The position numbers and the translations under genes were made by a program. Below are positions 35,531-44,774 of a stretch of 64,000 nt of DNA, piece after piece. The notes below the pieces were generated by a model, which saw only the letters and a program-made list of their open reading frames with translations, searched no databases and was not told the origin of the DNA. The DNA is from CAVVNC01 sp963750015 (lineage in GTDB: Bacteria > Desulfobacterota > Syntrophorhabdia > Syntrophorhabdales > WCHB1-27), in NCBI GenBank assembly GCA_963750015.1, contig CAVVPU010000257.1, positions 1 to 64,000 on the forward strand, written 5' to 3'. How positions within the stretch are numbered: the first letter of the stretch is position 1; each line of letters begins with the position of its first letter.

Positions 35531-36955
35531 ATGAAGATAGTTCTTGTCCACCCCCCGAACAATTTTATCGAACAGTCCTACGGCGTGAAGAAGAAAGTGA
35601 GATTTGGACACCTCCCGCCGCTGGGAATCGGTATACTTGCGTCATATCTCGAAATGGACAACCATGAGGTTCATCTTTTGGACGCTTCTGCGATGCAACT
35701 GAGTAAGGATGAAACCCTTGATCGCATCTATCAGTTGCAACCGGATGTTGTTGGCCATTCAACGCTGACGAATTACGCGGATTCGGTAAAAGTTCTATCA
35801 AGCCTTATCAAAGCCGAAATGCCAGGTATTACCAATTTGCTTGGTGGACCGCACGCCACCTATTTTCATCATCAAGTGCTTGATGAAATGCCGGCTATCG
35901 ATCACGTCATTTACGGTGAAGCTGATTCCGTGATTCGTGACTATGCGAGATGCTTGCACGAGCCGGACAAATTACGGCAACTTCCAGGATTAGTGTATCG
36001 CCACGAAGGCAAGCAAATTGTGAATCCACCGGCCGCAATAGTGGAGAATCTTGACGAATTACCGATGCCGGCGTTTCATCTATATGATATGTCTTTATAT
36101 AGTCCCCTGCCGCTTCAATATAAACGACTGCCCGTATTCTCTATGATTACATCGCGCGGATGTTGGTGGCGAAAATGCAAGTTCTGCTTTCAGGCAGGTC
36201 GCAATGCTCCCTCTTATCGTCGACAATCCCCGAAACGAGTAGTAGAGGAAATCAATGCATTACATCGACAATTTGGCATCCGTGAGATTTCTTTCTGGGA
36301 TGACACCTTTATCCAGCAGCCAAATTGGATGATTCAATTCGATAATTTGCTTAAGGAATCTAATATTGACATCACCTTTACGGCTTCTGGACGGGTTAAC
36401 GCCATGACAGAGGAAGTCTTAAGAACAGCTAAGCGAGCAGGGTGTTGGTCTATGTTCGTTGGCATTGAATCAGGCAATCAGGATTTGCTCGATAATATTA
36501 GGAAGGGAATCACGCTGGAGCAGGCAAAGAGTGTAATGGAAATAGCCAACCGTCTTGATATAGAGACGAGAGCGGCTTTTATGCTGGGTCTTCCCGGGGA
36601 GACGCCTGAAAAAGCGAAACAAACGGTATCTTTTGCGATCGAATTGGATCCTACTTACGCGATTTTTTATGCTACTCATCCCCGAGCAGGTACTGAATTG
36701 TATGATATCGCGAGGAACTCCGGAGCTTTCATGGACGAAAACTTTCGTGGAATGTCGAAAGTCACTTACGTCCCTGAAGGCTACAAAGATGCTAAGCAGC
36801 TTGAGCGTACGATCCAATTCGCGTATCGCAAATTCTACCTACGTCCGCACATGTTCCTGAAGTATTTACGCAAAGTCAGAAACCTTCGAACGCTAACGGA
36901 GGTTATCAATGGCGTATTCCTTTATCTGGGGCTATCGGGGAATGCCTTCAGGTGA
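35531..36955 (+). CDS. B12-binding radical SAM protein with CX4CX2C cluster motif
   Basis: A 474-residue protein from ATG 35531 (GAAGGATG upstream; the frame is open back to 35477). The cobalamin-type domain shows VLVHPPNNF, LPPLGIGILASYLE, LLGGPHATYFHH and YGEADS. The cluster motif is GCWWRKCKFC, giving Cys211, Cys216 and Cys219, so there are four residues between the first two cysteines instead of three. SAM-binding segments GIESGNQDLLDNI and AFMLGLPGETPEK are normal. The gene is more AT-rich than its neighbours. The spacing variant is known from some peptide-modifying and B12 radical SAM groups, so it is probably active, with an unknown substrate. Confidence 0.85.
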   Translation: MKIVLVHPPNNFIEQSYGVKKKVRFGHLPPLGIGILASYLEMDNHEVHLLDASAMQLSKDETLDRIYQLQPDVVGHSTLTNYADSVKVLSSLIKAEMPGITNLLGGPHATYFHHQVLDEMPAIDHVIYGEADSVIRDYARCLHEPDKLRQLPGLVYRHEGKQIVNPPAAIVENLDELPMPAFHLYDMSLYSPLPLQYKRLPVFSMITSRGCWWRKCKFCFQAGRNAPSYRRQSPKRVVEEINALHRQFGIREISFWDDTFIQQPNWMIQFDNLLKESNIDITFTASGRVNAMTEEVLRTAKRAGCWSMFVGIESGNQDLLDNIRKGITLEQAKSVMEIANRLDIETRAAFMLGLPGETPEKAKQTVSFAIELDPTYAIFYATHPRAGTELYDIARNSGAFMDENFRGMSKVTYVPEGYKDAKQLERTIQFAYRKFYLRPHMFLKYLRKVRNLRTLTEVINGVFLYLGLSGNAFR

Positions 36956-37256
36956 CTCGACTCATGTCAACTATCTTGCAAATAATTTGGCTCACCCTGA
37001 CGACGGCCGTAGTTCGTTTGCAAAGGCAACGATAGATGTGCTACTAGATGTGCTACCTTCAAAATCCGCAACCGCATGTTACGTTGGCCCGGCGCTAAGC
37101 CGGGGCGCCTTAGCATGGCTCGTCTGCGGCTTACGATCCTGAACCTGCTTCCCCTGCGGGAAGGCGAAATCGACTTTCAGGCAATATCAGACAAGAGTAA
37201 AGAATCCGGCGCCTGACAGCCGTCGGAGCGGGAAGAATAAGGGGGAAAGGCGCACC
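36956..37256. other. Intergenic stretch with a small hairpin
   Basis: About 300 bp with no supported gene. A perfect 6-bp stem with a 5-base loop, CCCGGC-GCTAA-GCCGGG, lies at 37088–37104. There is no T-run after it, so it is not a standard intrinsic terminator. The short frames here are not protein-like. Confidence 0.4.
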
Positions 37257-38363
37257 ATGTATAGCAAGAAACATGCGATGGTGAATCTTCGCTACATTTT
37301 CCGGATTGCTTTCCGAAAGCCTCTGTTTTTTGTCCGGCTCTTGCGAAACTACGCGCTGGCCTCGTTCAATCCTACCCGCCCGCCGTTGCGGTTTGTCGAT
37401 ATCGCTGTCACCTACAAATGCACCATGCGCTGCGAGCATTGCTCGGCCCTGCACATGGAAAGGAAGGGGGCGGACTACTTCACGCCTGAGCAGTTTGGGG
37501 CAATAGCCCGGAAACTTCTTCGGGCGGGGGCCCTGGTGTTCAACATCACGGGTGGAGAGCCTTTGATTCGGCCAGACATAGTTGAAGTAATAAAAGCGTT
37601 TCAGCCCCACAAGTGCCTTATCGCGGTCCAGACGAACGCTTCGTTACTAACTGAGGACGTCTTGCAAAGGCTTCGCCGGGCCGGAGTCGATTCGATTTGC
37701 ATCAGCATCGACAGCGTAGACCCCAAGACACATGATGCATTCCGCAAACACCCAGGAGCATTCGAGAAAGCCGAGCAGGGGCTAAAGGCGGCAGCAGATA
37801 AGGGGTTTAACGTGGGCATCAGCTATGTCCTTTCCCATGACAACCTGCGTACGGAAGATAGAGTGAAAATCGAGAACCTCAGCAAAAAATACGGAACTCT
37901 CCTGAATTACAATCTCGCAGTTCCTATCGGCTGTTGGGCCGGAAAGACCGACAGCCTGTTCATGCCGGAGGATCGAAAATATCTGAATAGCCTGCTTGAG
38001 CAATACCCACGGTCAAAGACCGACTTCGAGACGAACTACTTCACGAAAGGGTGCGGGGCAATCAAGGAGAAACTTTACCTGAACGCGTATGGTGAAGTAA
38101 CTCCGTGTCCTTTCATACAGGTAAGCTTCGGCAACATCCTGCACGACGAAGTTCGTACCATCCGGAATAGGGCATTTCGATACCGGTACTTCGCCGACTA
38201 CGCGCCGTCCTGCCTTGCCGCCGAGGACAGAGAATTCATCGAGAACACTCGATGCTATGCCGCTGCCGATGGCTACGGAGCACCCATCCCTTACAACCTC
38301 GCCTTTGTTGATGAGGCAAAAGCTCTGTCGAAAGCCCCGTCAAAGGAAAAACGATCAAAATGA
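37257..38363 (+). CDS. Radical SAM/SPASM-type protein
   Basis: A 368-residue radical SAM enzyme of the MoaA/PqqE type without a B12 domain. The cluster motif CTMRCEHC is at Cys55, Cys59 and Cys62, followed by NITGGEPLIRPD. The C-terminal region has a SPASM-like set of cysteines (KGCGAIKEKLYLNAYGEVTPCPF, SCLAAED, TRCYAAADG) that may bind an auxiliary cluster. About 30 N-terminal basic residues precede the domain. It overlaps the next gene by four bases. SPASM-type enzymes in glycan loci include sugar-modifying dehydrogenases/dehydratases as well as peptide modifiers; the role here is open. Confidence 0.87.
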   Translation: MYSKKHAMVNLRYIFRIAFRKPLFFVRLLRNYALASFNPTRPPLRFVDIAVTYKCTMRCEHCSALHMERKGADYFTPEQFGAIARKLLRAGALVFNITGGEPLIRPDIVEVIKAFQPHKCLIAVQTNASLLTEDVLQRLRRAGVDSICISIDSVDPKTHDAFRKHPGAFEKAEQGLKAAADKGFNVGISYVLSHDNLRTEDRVKIENLSKKYGTLLNYNLAVPIGCWAGKTDSLFMPEDRKYLNSLLEQYPRSKTDFETNYFTKGCGAIKEKLYLNAYGEVTPCPFIQVSFGNILHDEVRTIRNRAFRYRYFADYAPSCLAAEDREFIENTRCYAAADGYGAPIPYNLAFVDEAKALSKAPSKEKRSK

Positions 38364-39292
38364 GACACGTCGAGACACGGCACCGTGCCTGCCCCGGCTG
38401 CGGCGGCTCAGGGAGTCACCGCTATTCAACGGGAATTGACTACGAGTATCACACGAGCGATGATTGTTTCTCCTTTATCCGATGCGAAGGCTGCGGGCTG
38501 GTCTATCTCGATCCTGCTCCGATAAGCGAGGAGATGGGGAAGATCTATCCGGCCGAGTACAAACCATTTCATTTCGGAGAAGCGAAGAAAGGCATTATTC
38601 TGTCTGCCCGGAACCTGCTCGAAACACGAAAAGCCCGAGACTATGTGCCGCTCGTTTCCCGGGACGCCCGCATTATTGACGTGGGTTGCGGCGACGGCCG
38701 CTACGTTAGCCTGCTCCGCCGTGTCAATCCTTCCTGGCGCTTGGAGGGCATCGACTTCAACGAAGCAGCGGTGAACAGGGCGCGTTCTCGGGGGATCAGC
38801 GCGATTGTTGGCGACTACGAGCGCACCCCGCTGACTTCGAAGTCCTACGATCTGATTATCCTTAATCAGGTTCTCAAGCATTTTGCTGATCCAGCACGGG
38901 CAATCGAGAAGATCCGGGAAGAGCTGAAACCTGGCGGACTGGCAAGCTTTGAAACACCATCACTTGACGGTTGGGACCGGAGCCTCTTTCCTAAATCGTA
39001 TTGGGGTGGCTACCACTTTCCGAGACACCTGACGCTCTTTACCGCGGAGACTATCAGCCAGTTTGTCGGAAGGCACGGATTCGAGGTCGTCTCAGTCCGC
39101 TATCTCTACAGCCCCGTTTTCTGGGTCTTTTCGCTGCATCACGCCTTCGAGAAACGCAGTCGTAGGCTTGCGCAGGTCTTCTCCGATAGCAACCCGCTGG
39201 CCTTGGGCGTTTTTACCGTCGTAGACCTCTTTCAGAAGCTCGTGCGCGGAAAGACCTCAAACATGCGAGTCATTGTACACAAGACTGGTTGA
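38360..39292 (+). CDS. Methyltransferase with N-terminal zinc-ribbon-like segment
   Basis: A 310-residue class I methyltransferase. The first 40 residues contain CPGCGG and CEGCGLVYLDP, a CxxC…CxxC pair likely to bind zinc. Then comes motif I RIIDVGCGDGRY, IDFNEAA and LIILNQVLKHFADP. The C-terminal PKSYWGGYHFPRHLTLFT segment is typical of the zinc-ribbon methyltransferases found in polysaccharide loci. It starts with ATGA overlapping the radical SAM gene and ends at the TTGA junction with the next membrane protein. A relative with the same layout is at 53488–54342. Confidence 0.88.
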   Translation: MRHVETRHRACPGCGGSGSHRYSTGIDYEYHTSDDCFSFIRCEGCGLVYLDPAPISEEMGKIYPAEYKPFHFGEAKKGIILSARNLLETRKARDYVPLVSRDARIIDVGCGDGRYVSLLRRVNPSWRLEGIDFNEAAVNRARSRGISAIVGDYERTPLTSKSYDLIILNQVLKHFADPARAIEKIREELKPGGLASFETPSLDGWDRSLFPKSYWGGYHFPRHLTLFTAETISQFVGRHGFEVVSVRYLYSPVFWVFSLHHAFEKRSRRLAQVFSDSNPLALGVFTVVDLFQKLVRGKTSNMRVIVHKTG

Positions 39293-39333
39293 CTGAAGGA
39301 TCCGCCACAGCCCACACCGGGAGTCAAAATCGA

Positions 39334-41424
39334 ATGCCCGAATCGCCATCCGCTTCAGCGCGGCTTAAGTCAACTGTTTCCGCGCCTAACCGCACCCGTG
39401 TTGCCCTCGGCGCTGTGGCAGGAGTGATCTTTCTCGCAAGCTTGGTCGCCTGTCTTTCGTTTGGTTTCGGAGAGGGCTCGATCTGGATAAAAATGACCCA
39501 ACCATACGAGCCCACGCACGCTCCGAACTCGCTGCTCGGATTTTCCTGTCTCTACGGAGGCAGCCCTTTTCATCTCGAAAACACGGGCTTTGTGGGGCAG
39601 ATGCTCCTTTTCTCCGGCCTATCTTTGTCCGGGCTCGACATGTATGTCGTCCGCCCAATATATGCGTACCTCGCCTCGATCGTGGCCCCGTTTACCGGCA
39701 TCATACCCGCCATGGCGCTGACGAACCTGGTCGCCTGGGCCTTGGCCGTGTTCATCACGTGGCGCTTCGCTCGGTTGGCTTTTAAAGACGACCTGGCTGC
39801 CGCAATTGCCGCGATCCTCGCGGCGGGCGGCTTCGGATTCATTGCCCACGTTGGCGACTATAGCGCCCACCTCCTGTCCTTTACGGTATACTACTTGGGG
39901 GTATACGTCATATACGCGAGCAACGTGTGGAGGGAGAGATGCAGTCTGGGGACTCATTTGGCTTTAGGGGCATTCCTCGCAATCTGTTGCCTACAGTACA
40001 ACACGGGTCTCTTGCTCCTGGCCGGGTATATATGTCTGGGTGTCTTTCATAACCGGTGGCGCGATATTGCGGTAGCTCTCCTTATTGCACTGACTGCTCA
40101 ACGGATATGGGTTCTGGTATTGAAGCTCGCACTCTCCCTGGTCGACAAATCCTTCTTAACGGTCGACTTCTATGCGACCGAGTCCTCTTACCTGACTCTT
40201 TCGTTGGCTGAATGGGTTAGAATAGCCCATACCCCCAGTCTATTTGTGAAGACTTTCCTTACGGATCTCGTCAAGTTCTTTTGCTTCGACTCGCCGCTCA
40301 TCGTCGCCGCAGGATTGGCCGCGATATTCCTCGTCAGGCCGCGCCCCGCGTTGCTGCGTTTCTCCGTTTGTATGGGTGCCTTCCCGTTTCTCGCCGGCAT
40401 GCTTTATTCGCAGCACATGGTGGCCCGAGGATGCTACTTGGTCTATGGCGTGAGTATTCTCATCTACTCGGCAATCGGGGCTGCCTTCGCCGACCTTCTG
40501 CGTCGATCCGTGGGAACTACCAAAAGGGTGGCATTATGGGGAGGGCTCGCCGTCTTAATTTTGTGTCACTTCGCGTGGAGCTATGCGGCGTTCGCGGGCA
40601 ATCCCGGGCCGCTCAAGTACTACTTCCTGAGCGGCACGAACAATCTCGCGGCCGTTGCCTCACCGCCTTTCATTGCAAGTATTACCGGCGAAGAAGCGCG
40701 CCCAAGGCTGTTCGACGGCTCTTCCACTCTTGTGCGCGCAGGGGCAGCTATTGAAACAAGCAAGATACGACTGCCTGCTCCTCGAATCTCTCTTATCTTG
40801 ATAGGCATGGCTTTGCGTGCACTACTGGGTCTCTATTTCGGTCTGATGATATTCCTTGCGGCCCGGCATTTCGGCAATCGATCGGCCGTGCGTTTGAGTA
40901 TCGGGATCGCAAGCCTGACGGTCCTAATTCCTTTGATTTTCGGCCCTGCGCTGATTCGTCAAGCCCCTGCTTTCTTGGTGATCCATGCACGGCAGTTACC
41001 GGGGCACCCCAAAGAGATCGCATATTCTATAAATGTTGCTAAAGGTGTCCGGCAGAGAATAGAGCTTCTCGATCCAGCGGTCATCAAGACGGAAGTTTAT
41101 TTTGCAGGCGCTGGGGCCAATTTCACCGGACTCGGCATCTTTGTAAACGACCATCAGATCAGGGCCAAGAAAGGGACGTCGTTGGGCCTTTGGAATGTTC
41201 CGACGGCAGAGCTGCAGGAGTCTTTGAAAGCTAGCGATAGGTTGAGGGTAGTCGCTGCACCGACTGAAGAAAGCACGTATACCGGTTGGCAGCGAAACAG
41301 CCTTCCGGGGAGAACGATGGCGATAGACGGGAAGGCGATTTCAGAACGAGAACTCGCAGTCCTCCCCGCATTTGAGTTGCGGTTCCGAAGTCCAAGCGGA
41401 GCGCTGGTCTTGGCAACTTTTTGA
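39334..41424 (+). CDS. Polytopic membrane protein with soluble C-terminal domain
   Basis: A 696-residue protein from ATG 39334 with a GGGAG about 12 bp upstream. A TTG at 39289 overlapping the previous stop would add 15 residues. About twelve spans (the first reads ALGAVAGVIFLASLVACL) cover up to about residue 560 and are followed by a non-membrane domain of about 130 residues. A GT-C-like loop after the first span has EPTHAPNSLLGFSCLYGG. The function is not recognisable; a glycan polymerase or transferase is plausible from context. The gene belongs to the compact run 37257–41424. Confidence 0.72.
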   Translation: MPESPSASARLKSTVSAPNRTRVALGAVAGVIFLASLVACLSFGFGEGSIWIKMTQPYEPTHAPNSLLGFSCLYGGSPFHLENTGFVGQMLLFSGLSLSGLDMYVVRPIYAYLASIVAPFTGIIPAMALTNLVAWALAVFITWRFARLAFKDDLAAAIAAILAAGGFGFIAHVGDYSAHLLSFTVYYLGVYVIYASNVWRERCSLGTHLALGAFLAICCLQYNTGLLLLAGYICLGVFHNRWRDIAVALLIALTAQRIWVLVLKLALSLVDKSFLTVDFYATESSYLTLSLAEWVRIAHTPSLFVKTFLTDLVKFFCFDSPLIVAAGLAAIFLVRPRPALLRFSVCMGAFPFLAGMLYSQHMVARGCYLVYGVSILIYSAIGAAFADLLRRSVGTTKRVALWGGLAVLILCHFAWSYAAFAGNPGPLKYYFLSGTNNLAAVASPPFIASITGEEARPRLFDGSSTLVRAGAAIETSKIRLPAPRISLILIGMALRALLGLYFGLMIFLAARHFGNRSAVRLSIGIASLTVLIPLIFGPALIRQAPAFLVIHARQLPGHPKEIAYSINVAKGVRQRIELLDPAVIKTEVYFAGAGANFTGLGIFVNDHQIRAKKGTSLGLWNVPTAELQESLKASDRLRVVAAPTEESTYTGWQRNSLPGRTMAIDGKAISERELAVLPAFELRFRSPSGALVLATF

Positions 41425-41579
41425 GACATGTCGGAAAGCTCTTGGTTCGGGATTACTTACAACGCCATGGAATGTCAATATTGCGGGTCCTTTTGTTCAA
41501 TATGTATTCTCCAGAAACAAAAGAGGTGTGACAGCCGCGCCAAGAAATGACCTTACGAATTGATCGGAGAGACGAACCT

Positions 41580-42435
41580 ATGATTTCGGTGGTGATTCCC
41601 GCCAAAGACGAAGAAGAGATGGTGGCCGAAACCGTCCGCCAGGTGCGGCATGCCTTGAAGGACACCGACCACGAGATTGTGCTTGTTGACGACGGTTCCC
41701 AGGACGCGACGGCACTCCGCGCTGCAGAAGCGGGGGCGCGGGTGATCTCGCATCCGCACAATATAGGCTATGGGGGGGCGCTCAAGACCGGCATTCGCGC
41801 GGCGATCTACGACACAATAGTCATCACGGACGCAGATGGCACGTATCCAAACGACCAAATTCCCGTCCTTCTCAAGGAGTACGAAAAAGGATTCAACATG
41901 GTGGTCGGAGCACGCACGGGCCGGCATTACCGTGAGTCTTTCATCAAAAGTCCCCTGCGTTTCATCCTGAAGTCGCTTGTTGAATACACGACCGGAAAAA
42001 AGATCCCTGATGTGAATTCTGGCCTGCGAGTTTTCTCTAAACAAAAGACGCTTCCCTATTTCAATCATCTCTGTAATACGTTCAGCTTTACTACGTCTTT
42101 GACATTGGCTTACATGATGAACAGCCTCTTCGTCTCCTATGTGGCTATCCCCTATCACATGCGTGCGGGCAAGACCAAGGTGCGCCTATGGAAAGACACG
42201 ATGCGCACCTTGCAATACATCGTGGAAGCCATCGTGTATTACAATCCCATTAAGATATTCATCTTGATGAGCGTTATCATTTTCATTGTCTCGGTTTTTA
42301 GCTTTGCCTTAGCCGTTTTCACACAATTCAAGTATCTTCTACTTCCTCGCAATCGGCGGCATCCTCATGTCCATACTCGTTTTTTGCTTAGGTATGGTCG
42401 CTGTCTTGCTGCAAAAGATCATGGCGAAAGACTAA
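41580..42435 (+). pseudogene. GtrB-like GT2 with a C-terminal +1 frameshift
   Basis: Starts MISVVIPAKDEEEMV at ATG 41580 (GGAG upstream), with VDDGSQD and TDADGTYP. It is a clear paralog of the GT2 at 47946. After FTQFKY the frame carries one extra base near 42336. In the shifted frame the expected membrane helix continues as FYFLAIGGILMSILVFCLGM and ends at TAA 42433–42435. In the unshifted frame the protein would run to 42500 with a basic, unrelated tail. The catalytic domain is intact, so a product with a wrong C-terminus might retain some activity. It may also be a sequence error. Confidence 0.8.
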
Positions 42436-42441
42436 AACGGC

Positions 42442-42540
42442 ATGTGCTAAATATGCCGAGTATTGTCCATAGCCTATGCCGCCCGGCGAAGACCTCGTGA
42501 GGAGAATGATAGAAAGGATCGCGCATCGTGGCCGGGACAA
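42442..42540 (+). pseudogene. AsnB N-terminal remnant
   Basis: Six bases after the GT2 stop, ATG TGC TAA ATA TGC recalls the MCGIC start of AsnB with a stop in place of Gly3. It is followed by VLSIA, then, after a frame shift, EDLVRRMIERIAHRGRD, which matches the glutaminase-domain helix and HRGPD motif. Nothing of the synthetase domain follows. The position right after a GtrB-like GT2 mirrors the intact GT2–AsnB pairs at 20857–23747 and 47946–50772. Confidence 0.72.
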
Positions 42541-42767
42541 GAAAGACAGGGCCACAGACTGCGCAATGGATCTATGAATTATCTGATGTCGAGAAGGCTT
42601 TGAGCAGCGGCAATAAAGAAGAAGTAGTTCGAATAATCAGAAAAGACAGTGCGGAACTCGCTGTGGTTCTTCGGCCCGCACAGGGTATGGCATACCGCGA
42701 TCACCTCTTCTGTGTCATTCATATTCCTCTCATCGAATCGACTTCGGAGAGCTTTGGACAGTCATGA
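42528..42767 (+). other. Short open frame of unknown nature
   Basis: A 79-residue frame starting GTG 42528 that overlaps the AsnB remnant and runs into the start of the following GT4 gene. It contains WIYELSDVEKALSSGNKEE and HLFCVIHIPL, which look protein-like but match no family I know. It may be the tail of the gene that replaced the rest of asnB, or a chance frame. No ribosome-binding site is convincing. Confidence 0.25.
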
Positions 42768-43891
42768 GAGTACTTCACATAGTGGATTCTTTGGGGAGGG
42801 GCGGCGCCGAGATCATCGTCAAAGGACTTCTGGAGCATCAGCGCCAGGACCCTGATGTTTTTCTGTACGTGTTGCGGTCCGTGAAGAACCCCGTTTTCAT
42901 CGACCACCCAGGAGTTAGCGTCAACGGTTCAGAAAGCCGCTTTTCTCTGGTGCCTCTGCTTGCATTGCGCACGTGGCTTAAAGTACATCCCATAGACGTC
43001 CTTCACTGCCATCTCTTTCGGTCACAGGTATTCGGCTGGCTATTGAAGATGCTGTTTTTCCCGAAAATCAAGCTGGTATTTCACGAACATGGCCGGGTAT
43101 TTGGTTCGGAATTGGGCAGCGCAATAGGGGACCGGCTCTACGTGACTTTTCTCCGCATCGCCTCCCTTCACGTGAACGGTTTCATTGCTATCTCGGAAGC
43201 GACGCGAAATAGATTGATCAGCCGCTCGGGCATAAGGACCGACCAAATTAATGTCTTGTACAATTTTATCGATCCCCTTTTTCACAATGCCGAGCCCCGC
43301 CATCGGGAACAAGGGTTGATAAAAAGCAATCAAAGTTCAGACGAGTCAGCTTTCTTTGTGGGTTTTGCGGGCAGGCTGGTACAGCGTAAAGGATGGCGAA
43401 CCTTCGTCGACGCTGCCAATCGTCTTTTGAAGAGATCGCCGGCATTCAAATTTCTGATTGCCGGTGACGGCCCGGAAAAACAGCTTGTCCTCGAAGCGAT
43501 CAACGAGAAACCGGAGAAAGACAGAGTCATCTATCTCGGACAAGTCGAAGACATGAAGTCGTTTTATACCGGTTTGGACTGTCTGGTTGTGCCCTCGTTC
43601 TGGGAGCCGCAGGGCTTGGTTGAGATCGAGGCGCAGGCACTCGGCGTCCCTGTAGTAGTTTCCAATGCCGAAGCCTTGAACGAAATAGTCCAGGATCGCC
43701 GGAACGGTCTTCTCTTCGAAACGGGCAATTCCTCGGATCTGGCCGAAAAGATCCTCACACTTCGGTTGCGGCCTGACTTGCGCGAGAAGCTCGCAACCGA
43801 AGGACTTGCAACGTCCATGCAGTACGATGTTGATCGCTATGTTATTAAGCTCAGGTCACTTTATGGTCAGATACTCGGGCGTGATCAATGA
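42764..43891 (+). CDS. GT4-family glycosyltransferase
   Basis: A 375-residue GT-B enzyme. The N-terminal acceptor domain begins VLHIVDSLGRGGAEIIVKGLL, with DVLHCHLFRSQ. The donor domain has FVGFAGRLVQRKGW, FLIAGDGPEKQ, and VVPSFWEPQGLVEIEAQALGV, the GT4 EX7E region. GRGGAE near the start is typical of WbnK/WsaF-type retaining transferases in polysaccharide loci. It overlaps the following methyltransferase by ATGA. The substrate is unknown. Confidence 0.9.
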   Translation: MRVLHIVDSLGRGGAEIIVKGLLEHQRQDPDVFLYVLRSVKNPVFIDHPGVSVNGSESRFSLVPLLALRTWLKVHPIDVLHCHLFRSQVFGWLLKMLFFPKIKLVFHEHGRVFGSELGSAIGDRLYVTFLRIASLHVNGFIAISEATRNRLISRSGIRTDQINVLYNFIDPLFHNAEPRHREQGLIKSNQSSDESAFFVGFAGRLVQRKGWRTFVDAANRLLKRSPAFKFLIAGDGPEKQLVLEAINEKPEKDRVIYLGQVEDMKSFYTGLDCLVVPSFWEPQGLVEIEAQALGVPVVVSNAEALNEIVQDRRNGLLFETGNSSDLAEKILTLRLRPDLREKLATEGLATSMQYDVDRYVIKLRSLYGQILGRDQ

Positions 43892-44730
43892 CTTGGGGTG
43901 GCTCATACAAATTAAGCCTAAGCGTGCAAAATCGAATGGCGCGCAGCTACGACTCAAGACATAGCGAGATCTATAACGATATCGAGCAAGGCCGAATTCA
44001 AAAGATAGTTGACGAGATGGCAGCGAACTACCTTGGGCATCATAAGGAAGTACATGCAGTGGATTTCGGAGCGGGAACAGGGAATTTGACAAGGTTTCTT
44101 CTTGAGAAAGGATTTCGGGTAACCGCATGCGATATTTCGAAGAAATCGTTAGATATTCTAAGAAAAAAAATGGCGTCTGATAGTCTCTCCACTACGCTTC
44201 TCGTCGGGGATACTCTGCCCTTCCCGAATAATGCCTTCGATATGGCAGCTACCTATTCGGTCTTGCACCATCTTACAGACTACCTGAATGCAGTGGCCGA
44301 GTTGGTTCGCGTGATCAAGCCCGGAGGTCTGCTGTACATAGACCACGAATTCAATCACAATCGCTGGGAGACCGACGGTGCGTTGGCTGAATACCAAGCC
44401 CTGACAAATTACAGTGTACTCGATCGTCTCGGGCAACTTGTGAGGCACGGAGACGTCTTCTCGCCATCACTATATAAAACCGCCCTGATCAAGTTGCTTG
44501 TGAACAGACGTTACGAGAGGGAGGGTGACATCCATGTTTGGCCGGATGATCATGTGGACTGGGATAAGATTCTTGAAGTTGTGCGTCGACATTGCGTCAT
44601 TTTACGGAATGAAGACTACCTGAACTACCGGCCCAAAGGAGGCGTGGCTTTGTATGAGCGCTATAGGCACAGGTGCAATGACATGAAACTTGTGGTTGCC
44701 CGGAAGCAGCCATATGACGGAGCAAGATAG
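43888..44730 (+). CDS. Class I SAM-dependent methyltransferase
   Basis: A 280-residue UbiE-like methyltransferase with motif I AVDFGAGTGNLTRF, motif II CDISKKS, post-motif AATYSVLHHLTDY and the motif III-like VIKPGGLLYIDHE. It starts by ATGA overlap with the GT4 gene. The C-terminal region, from YEREGDIHVWPDDHVDWDKI on, has an extra acidic/aromatic segment that may form the acceptor site. It is one of the tandem methyltransferases in this block, distinct in sequence from the next one. Confidence 0.88.
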   Translation: MTWGGSYKLSLSVQNRMARSYDSRHSEIYNDIEQGRIQKIVDEMAANYLGHHKEVHAVDFGAGTGNLTRFLLEKGFRVTACDISKKSLDILRKKMASDSLSTTLLVGDTLPFPNNAFDMAATYSVLHHLTDYLNAVAELVRVIKPGGLLYIDHEFNHNRWETDGALAEYQALTNYSVLDRLGQLVRHGDVFSPSLYKTALIKLLVNRRYEREGDIHVWPDDHVDWDKILEVVRRHCVILRNEDYLNYRPKGGVALYERYRHRCNDMKLVVARKQPYDGAR

Positions 44731-44774
44731 TGGCAATGTTGCCCGTCGGCACATGACCCTATTCTGTGGACTCC

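Noticed and set aside
37088..37104. CCCGGC-GCTAA-GCCGGG hairpin taken as a terminator.
   Set aside because: No T-run on either side, and the stem is only 6 bp.
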